A stretch of 38,397 bases of DNA, taken from a bacterium (lineage in GTDB: Bacteria > Zhuqueibacterota > QNDG01 > JAFGCO01). The stretch is from positions 1-38,397 of the forward strand of contig JAFGGN010000072.1 in assembly GCA_016930535.1 (NCBI GenBank). The letters run 5' to 3'. Shown here in pieces: positions 33,626 to 38,397 of this stretch. A program made the translations under genes and the position numbers. How positions within the stretch are numbered: the first letter of the stretch is position 1; each line of letters begins with the position of its first letter. The notes under the pieces are model-generated. The model saw only the letters and a list, made by a program, of their open reading frames with translations, searched no databases and was not told the origin of the DNA.

Positions 33626-34480
33626 ATGTTAGATCCTGTTCCGGAATTCCTGATTCCGTGTCTGTTCGCGGGTCTTTCTCTCTTTCGCCTGTCCGTCTGG
33701 CTGAGCCGCGGCCGCTGGCAGATGCCGGAGGCGCTGCAGCTGATCTGGATATTTTCGCTCATCATCTCCGTGGCAGAATACCTGTCATTCCACTGGGCAT
33801 TATGGATGCTGGCCCTGTACGCCTTTTTTGCGCTGCGGGAATTTTTTTCCCTTGTGGACATACGCATCGAGGACCGTTTCGGCATTCTGTTCGCCTATCT
33901 GTCCATCCCCTTCATGTTTTATCTCATCCATATACTCTGGTACGGTCTTTTCATCATTTCGATTCCGGTGTACACTTATTTGCTTGTCCCGTTTTTCGTG
34001 GCTGCGGGCAGAAAGACGGAAGGCATCGTTTTTTCGACAGGCGTCATCGATTTCGGTCTGTTTTTCTACGTGTTGTGCATGGGCCATATCGCTTATCTGA
34101 TTTACTTCTCCGAACGGATGGCGGCATTGATGATCGCCGCAGCCGTCATTTCGGGCGTTGTATTAAAAGTACTGATAAGGCGGCCTTTTGTGATCCGATA
34201 CGGTATTCTCGTGGTCCTGATCGGCTGTCTCTATGTCCTGTCCTCATCATGGTCCGGCATCCCGTGGTATCACTGCATCGCACTGGGTGGGCTGGTGCCG
34301 CTTCTGACCTGTGTCGGTCATTTTACGCTGAATAAAATCGAGGATGATCTGGGGATCCGTGCGGACCGGCTTCAGCCCGGACGCGGCCGCATGATTCATT
34401 CCATGCGCCTCATCCTGTTCACGGCGCCGGTCATGTTCCATTATCTTCGCTGGTTTCTGCATTGGGGTGACATACAATGA
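33626..34480 (+). CDS. CdsA-like membrane protein with degenerate signature
   Basis: Membrane protein of 284 aa, about the size of CDP-diacylglycerol synthase (CdsA), with about eight hydrophobic helices. The C-terminus (231-261) aligns with the CdsA signature G-D-x3-S-x2-K-R-x4-K-D-x5-P-G-H-G-G-x2-D-R-x-D but is altered. It reads GHFTLNKIEDDLGIRADRLQPGRGRMIHSM, so the first Asp is His, KR is ED, GHGG is GRGR and DRxD is HSMR. The flanking residues (DLGI, L-x-PG, then LFTAPVMFHYL) keep the family pattern. Loss of the metal and nucleotide ligands suggests it no longer makes CDP-DAG or uses different chemistry. GGAG lies 6 bp before the ATG. Its stop overlaps the next gene as ATGA. Family assignment is by eye and moderate. 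Confidence 0.6.
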   Translation: MLDPVPEFLIPCLFAGLSLFRLSVWLSRGRWQMPEALQLIWIFSLIISVAEYLSFHWALWMLALYAFFALREFFSLVDIRIEDRFGILFAYLSIPFMFYLIHILWYGLFIISIPVYTYLLVPFFVAAGRKTEGIVFSTGVIDFGLFFYVLCMGHIAYLIYFSERMAALMIAAAVISGVVLKVLIRRPFVIRYGILVVLIGCLYVLSSSWSGIPWYHCIALGGLVPLLTCVGHFTLNKIEDDLGIRADRLQPGRGRMIHSMRLILFTAPVMFHYLRWFLHWGDIQ

Positions 34481-35874
34481 ACCTGCTGCGACTTCTGCTG
34501 CATGTTCTTGTTTTCAGACCGCTTCTTTATCTGATTTTCGGCATTCACGTGACCGGGCAGAATAACCTGCATAGCCTGAAAAATTTCATCCTGTTCTCGA
34601 ATCACAACAGCCATCTGGATATTTTCCTGTTATACTATACGCTTCCTCCATCGATGATCAACCGGTCGCATGCCGTGGCCGCACTCGATTATTTCAGAAA
34701 ACCTGCGTGGCTGTACAGGGCCGTGCAATTCCTGTTTCAGCCGATCTGGGTGGACAGAACCACCTATGCCGGTTCCATGATCAAAGAAATCGAGGCCCGG
34801 CTGAAACAGGGGCACAGCATCATTATTTTCCCCGAAGGCACGCGGGGCCAGGACGGTTCGCTTCAGGAGTTCCAGGCCGGTATCGGATTGGTCGCAAAGC
34901 GCAATCCCGGCATCCCGTGTATCCCGGCATTTCTGGAAGGACCGGAACGCTCCTTCCCCAAAAAGGCGCCTTTCCCCCTGCCCCTGTGCAACCATGTGAC
35001 GATCGGCCCTCCGCAGCGGCTCGATGGGGATATAAAAACCGTCACGTTCAGGCTTCATGATCATTTGAAAACCCTGGCCGATGAAGAACTGGCATACAGA
35101 CAGAGACGTCCCCTGAGTCCGGGCAAGCCGGCCACCGTGTCCGTGATCGGCATCGACGGATCCGGGAAAAGCACCCTTTCCCGGGCCCTGATCCGTCATT
35201 CATCCGGAGAAAGCTGCTTCGTGGGTGACTCTTTGGAAAGGTATCATGACGGGATCCCTTACCCGGCCCAACCTCTTGTCATGAATGAAATCCGTCAATG
35301 GATGGGCCACCGGGCCAAACACGCGGAAAATCTGTCCGGATATAAAATCCCGAAAATGGCCGAACTGCTGCTCAGGGACCGTCTGCTCAACGAAGTGATC
35401 CGCTGGTATCGTCCGGAACGGATTGTCATGGACGGTTCCCCCCTGCTGAACATGACGGCCTGGGCCGTTCTTTACAGGGAACAGTTTTTCAATGCGTCCA
35501 TGTGCATGAAAACACTGTCCGTGCTGACAGGAAACCGGAAATTGAAAAAACGGGACCCCATGCTGAAACAGTTCCCGGAACTGAAAATCCTGAACAGGCT
35601 GCACCTGAACCAGCTGCATATGCCCGATATGATTGTTTTTCTGGATGTCGAACCGCAATTGTGCCTGGAGCGCATTCAGTCGAGAGGTGAGAAATTACAG
35701 GCTCATGAAAATCCGGAACAGCTCGCCAAGCTGAGAGACGCCTATACCCTCGTCTGTGAGGTACTGGCCAAAACGCATCACGTGCTTCACCTGAAGGGGG
35801 ACCGCCCTGTCAAAACCCTGGTTCAGGAAACGAATCAGATCATGGAGAATCTTCAATGCAAACCATTGACGTGA
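34477..35874 (+). CDS. PlsC-type acyltransferase fused to a P-loop kinase domain
   Basis: Two-domain protein of 465 aa. Residues 1-200 form a 1-acylglycerol-3-phosphate acyltransferase (PlsC) domain with a membrane-anchoring N-terminus. The NHNSHLD motif gives HX4D (H43-D48), and the second block is FPEGTRGQDG (118-127). Residues 219-465 form a thymidylate-kinase/deoxynucleoside-kinase-like P-loop domain. Its Walker A is GIDGSGKST (225-233), followed by VMDGSPLL and a LID-like ERIQSRGEKLQ. The acyltransferase motifs and Walker A are intact, so both activities are possible. The kinase substrate is unknown; a lipid or alcohol phosphate is as likely as a nucleotide. It overlaps the gene before (ATGA) and after (19 bp). 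Confidence 0.82.
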   Translation: MNLLRLLLHVLVFRPLLYLIFGIHVTGQNNLHSLKNFILFSNHNSHLDIFLLYYTLPPSMINRSHAVAALDYFRKPAWLYRAVQFLFQPIWVDRTTYAGSMIKEIEARLKQGHSIIIFPEGTRGQDGSLQEFQAGIGLVAKRNPGIPCIPAFLEGPERSFPKKAPFPLPLCNHVTIGPPQRLDGDIKTVTFRLHDHLKTLADEELAYRQRRPLSPGKPATVSVIGIDGSGKSTLSRALIRHSSGESCFVGDSLERYHDGIPYPAQPLVMNEIRQWMGHRAKHAENLSGYKIPKMAELLLRDRLLNEVIRWYRPERIVMDGSPLLNMTAWAVLYREQFFNASMCMKTLSVLTGNRKLKKRDPMLKQFPELKILNRLHLNQLHMPDMIVFLDVEPQLCLERIQSRGEKLQAHENPEQLAKLRDAYTLVCEVLAKTHHVLHLKGDRPVKTLVQETNQIMENLQCKPLT

Positions 35875-36860
35875 TCGCGACCACGATCTCCGGCTCGATT
35901 TCCGACTGGAAAAAAGTGGAAAAAATTGTGCCCCTCTTCAGGGAACACGGATTCAATGATGTCCGTCTGCATGAAGTGAACAGCCATGCCGCGGCACGCG
36001 AGACCGCATGCAAAGTGATTGCCGGGGGCGGGCGTATCCCCATTTCCGCCGGCGGATCGGGTACATTCCGGGCTGTTCTCGAAGGCTGTATGGATGCCGG
36101 AGTGCCGCTTCAGGATATCCGCCTCGGATTTTTAAGAAAGGGATCGGCGGATCTGATCGGAAAAATTCTGAATATGCCGGACGAAATCGGTGCCGCGGTC
36201 CGTGTGTTCGCTGAATCCATACGGTCCGATTCGACGCTGAAGGCCGATGTCCTGATGGCCGAGTGCCCTTACTCGGAAGAACGGCCCCGGCACTTTATCG
36301 GGTACGGCGGTGCCGAATTGTTCGGCCGTATTCCGTATTTTACGGAAAACCGGTACATGAAATACTACAAGGGCCTGTTCGGCCAGCTGTTCGGCGATCT
36401 CGGCCCCTTCACCACGGGCATGATGCTGGCCCTGATCGAAAAAATCATCAAACTGCCTGTTACACGCAAACGGCACTGGAAAATCGTCGCCGACGGACAG
36501 GTTATGCTGGAGAACCGGTACCATGCCCTGATCGTGGTGAACGGATATCTCGGACCGGAGCTGCCGTTTTCGGATCAGCCGCTGGATTCGGGATCCTTTC
36601 AGGTATTCGGATTGAAGCATATCGGATTTCGCAGACTGATCGCCCAGGCCCGTCGTGCAAGAGACGGCTCGATTATGAAGGATCCGGTCCGCTGGGGACT
36701 CGATTCCGCACACGTGAACGAAACCCTGGAGCTGGTTCCGGACACGGAAAACCCGTTCCCCGTCAATGTGGACGGCAGCACATTCATGGCCCGGAAGACC
36801 ATGATTTTCAGGCGCGTTGCGAAAATACCGCTGCTCAAAGCCGCGGAAAAACAGCATTAA
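35856..36860 (+). CDS. Diacylglycerol/sphingosine-kinase-like protein with GGSGT motif
   Basis: Protein of 334 aa resembling the DAGK catalytic family (YegS/DgkB/LCB5). The nucleotide-binding motif GGDGT appears as SAGGSGTFRAVLEG (GGSGT, 66-70), so the central Asp is Ser. The following LGFLRKGSADLIGKILNMP (90-108) occupies the place of the usual P-x-GTxNDFARxL motif but lacks its Asn-Asp. The later part (VMLENRYHALIVVNGYLGPELPF, then DPVRWGLDSAHVNETLELVPD and FPVNVDGSTF) follows the beta-sandwich of the family, including a D-G near the end. Kinase activity may be lost or altered. It is third in the overlapping lipid cassette and almost touches the convergent nuclease-like gene (6 bp). Confidence 0.7.
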   Translation: MQTIDVIATTISGSISDWKKVEKIVPLFREHGFNDVRLHEVNSHAAARETACKVIAGGGRIPISAGGSGTFRAVLEGCMDAGVPLQDIRLGFLRKGSADLIGKILNMPDEIGAAVRVFAESIRSDSTLKADVLMAECPYSEERPRHFIGYGGAELFGRIPYFTENRYMKYYKGLFGQLFGDLGPFTTGMMLALIEKIIKLPVTRKRHWKIVADGQVMLENRYHALIVVNGYLGPELPFSDQPLDSGSFQVFGLKHIGFRRLIAQARRARDGSIMKDPVRWGLDSAHVNETLELVPDTENPFPVNVDGSTFMARKTMIFRRVAKIPLLKAAEKQH

Positions 36861-36866
36861 ACAGGT

Positions 36867-38042
36867 TCAGGCTTCCGGATTCGAATAATTTTTCAGATAA
36901 TCCAGATAGGGCCCGCTGAAATCGACATCCAGCTCCACCCATAAAGGCAGATGGTCGCTGATCTGATACGTCCGCCACGTGTTGAGATAATACTGTTTCA
37001 TCAGAGCTGCATCATTCAGTATATTCCCGTATTCCTGTACCGCTTTTTTTGCCGCATTGATCTCCCGGGTTTTGCCGGCGGCCTCCGCCTCATTGAGCTT
37101 TTGACGGGCATTGTTCAGTTTCCGGTTCAGTGTTTCCCTGACATTATTTTGGTATATACCGAAATCCGCATCCGTAAACACCGCCTGGAATACATCGAGA
37201 ACACCCTGATTCCTCGGCGAGCTGGTCTGGCGCAGCACGCTGTCCTTGGGGATCCATGATATCTGATCATAAAATTTATTGCGTTTTGAATTGCTGCCGA
37301 CATTGTTCTCGAATGTCTGAAACCCCTCGTCTTTCAGGGCATTGTGTGCCGTATCCCCGGTCTCGTCGATATTGAAATCGCCGACCAGGATATAATTGTC
37401 CTTTTCCTTGGCGGCCCGGTCTTTCAAAAATTTCGCCACGGCCCTGATTTCTGCCACGCGGCGTTTGTACTCGGGACTCGATTTGGATTGATTTCCGTAA
37501 TAAATGTGCACCGTGGACAACACGAACTTGAACCATCCCGCCTGAAAGGCACTGCTGAAAGGCGTCCGTGCAAACTGCCGCTGTTTCGTGACATCGCTGA
37601 TCTGCTGTTTAAAGGGCAGCACGATTTCACCGGCTACATTACGGAACCAGACCTTCTTGGTATTGTAGGCGAAAGAGAGCCTTTCTGTATTGCCGCTGGG
37701 CCCTTCCGTGACATCCGTGACAATCATATCGTAACTTTTGCCCAGGATCGACATGACTTCCTCCCACGGCGTCAGATCCCTGCATATCTCCTGAATCGCG
37801 ATGATATCGAAGGCCGAAATAATTTCAGCGATGTAGAACAGCGATTCTTTGAGTCTCGGACCGTCCCCGAACCGGTTATCGTCGAAGTTCCGGATGTTCC
37901 ATGTGCCGAGCACCAGTGTTTCGTAGAGCGTACGCTGCGGCATCAGGTCACCGGTCAGCTGCCTGACAGCCCGCAGCCTGTCCACGGCCCGCGGACGAAA
38001 AGATTCATATTGCGGTTTCTTCAAGTAATAGTAATTAATCAT
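36867..38042 (-). CDS. Endonuclease/exonuclease/phosphatase family protein
   Basis: Protein of 391 aa of the EEP (DNase I/exonuclease III-like) superfamily. The metal and phosphate ligands are all visible: GTWNIRNF (N49), IIAIQEI (E85), STVHIYYGN (H179), VGDFNID (D222, N224) and ISDHLPLWVEL (D363, H364). FYDQISW holds the usual Asp (D259). A predicted coiled coil (about 303-345) is inserted before the last motif. The N-terminus shows no signal peptide, so an intracellular hydrolase is likely. Substrate (DNA, RNA or phosphoester) is not readable. The start has AGGAGG with 5-bp spacing. Its end lies 6 bp from the convergent DAGK-like gene. Confidence 0.88.
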   Translation of the reverse strand: MINYYYLKKPQYESFRPRAVDRLRAVRQLTGDLMPQRTLYETLVLGTWNIRNFDDNRFGDGPRLKESLFYIAEIISAFDIIAIQEICRDLTPWEEVMSILGKSYDMIVTDVTEGPSGNTERLSFAYNTKKVWFRNVAGEIVLPFKQQISDVTKQRQFARTPFSSAFQAGWFKFVLSTVHIYYGNQSKSSPEYKRRVAEIRAVAKFLKDRAAKEKDNYILVGDFNIDETGDTAHNALKDEGFQTFENNVGSNSKRNKFYDQISWIPKDSVLRQTSSPRNQGVLDVFQAVFTDADFGIYQNNVRETLNRKLNNARQKLNEAEAAGKTREINAAKKAVQEYGNILNDAALMKQYYLNTWRTYQISDHLPLWVELDVDFSGPYLDYLKNYSNPEA

Positions 38043-38260
38043 TCAAACCTCCTTTCACCACGGATGACACAATGGCTCATGAACAAGTGAATATCCTGAA
38101 TCAGACTGCCCGGAACGGGACAAACCGCCATGATGCTTACAAGAAAATCAGCTGGCAGCCGGTTCCTGTCCATCTGCCCAAGGCCGAAGTTGGATCTGCT
38201 GAAGGGAACCAATGAAGTGAATGGCGCGATGCATTTCCTGATGGTTTCGGTGATCAGAAG

Positions 38261-38289
38261 AGTATAATAAAATCGGGCTGCAAATGCAA
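38261..38289 (-). promoter_or_regulatory. Candidate promoter of the EEP-family gene
   Basis: TTGCAT (38289-38284) and TATACT (38266-38261) with 17-bp spacing on the minus strand. The -10 is good and the -35 only half matched. The implied leader is about 210 nt. The rest of the gap 38043-38309 shows no other clear feature; repeat copy 4 begins just upstream. Confidence 0.4.
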
Positions 38290-38309
38290 GGTGAAAGACA
38301 TTTGAAAAC

Positions 38310-38397
38310 AGGTATATGGGTATATAAGTGTATGGGTATATGAGTCCCTGCATCCCCCGACCCCTGTCAATGACCGCGGACGGCGGACAGCAGACCG
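38310..38397 (+). repeat. Modular word-repeat element, copy 4 (cut by window end)
   Basis: GGTATATGGGTATATAAG words of period about 8 run from 38310 to 38345. A C-rich spacer follows, then GACCGC/GGACGGC words from 38371 to the window end. The order (TATATGGG words, C-rich spacer, GACCGC words) repeats the first half of copy 2, and the element probably continues beyond the window. Confidence 0.65.

Noticed and set aside
38039..38353. 104-codon minus-strand frame upstream of the EEP gene
   Set aside because: Its first codons are made by the TATATGGG repeat, there is no SD, and it runs across the candidate promoter of the EEP gene.

Overview
The window is bacterial chromosome: dense, mostly co-oriented genes, moderate to high G+C, Shine-Dalgarno starts and many 4-bp ATGA overlaps. 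The block HNH nuclease-trpS-scpA-scpB-rluB-cmk-ispH-rpsA and a complete hisGDCBHAFI operon suggest a Gram-negative, possibly anaerobic lineage (Desulfobacterota-like or FCB-like). That placement is inference; no rRNA or clear phylogenetic marker settles it. No tRNA, rRNA, CRISPR array, transposase or integrase was seen.

Layout. (1) 250-10795, minus: ten surface-polysaccharide genes. They hold three PLP-dependent sugar aminotransferases, two hexapeptide acetyltransferases, a Gfo/Idh/MocA dehydrogenase, an SDR dehydratase/epimerase, a GT2 glycosyltransferase and two GT-C-like membrane proteins. Two amino-sugar modules can be read: a WbpB/WbpE/WbpD-like set, and a dehydratase-aminotransferase-NeuD/PglD-like set. 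(2) 10940-12293, minus: ECF sigma factor, membrane anti-sigma-like protein and a YbjQ-family protein, all joined by ATGA overlaps. (3) 12787-21740, minus: mtaB, then across a strong terminator the housekeeping operon rpsA-ispH-cmk-rluB-scpB-scpA-trpS-HNH (listed 3' to 5'). (4) 21865-28707, plus: histidine operon, with a near-consensus promoter, a leader peptide carrying six His codons and a transcription attenuator. (5) 28804-31662, plus: rsmE, a HAD phosphatase, an SDR protein and a DUF454 membrane protein. (6) 31872-33163, minus: an enlarged NDP kinase-like protein and an alkyltransferase-like DNA-repair protein. (7) 33626-36860, plus: a tightly overlapping three-gene lipid cassette: a CdsA-like membrane protein with a degenerate signature, a PlsC acyltransferase fused to a P-loop kinase, and a diacylglycerol-kinase-like protein with GGSGT instead of GGDGT. 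(8) 36867-38042, minus: an endonuclease/exonuclease/phosphatase-family protein.

Four intergenic stretches (about 1-249, 12428-12791, 33185-33490, 38310-38397) are built from the same set of short tandem words of about 7-9 bp, all in the same orientation. Two copies share a 50-bp block with 48 identical positions. They form a dispersed modular repeat family that I cannot name.

The strongest leads are the lipid cassette with altered catalytic motifs, the modular word-repeat family, and the histidine attenuator, whose competing hairpins can be read from the sequence.
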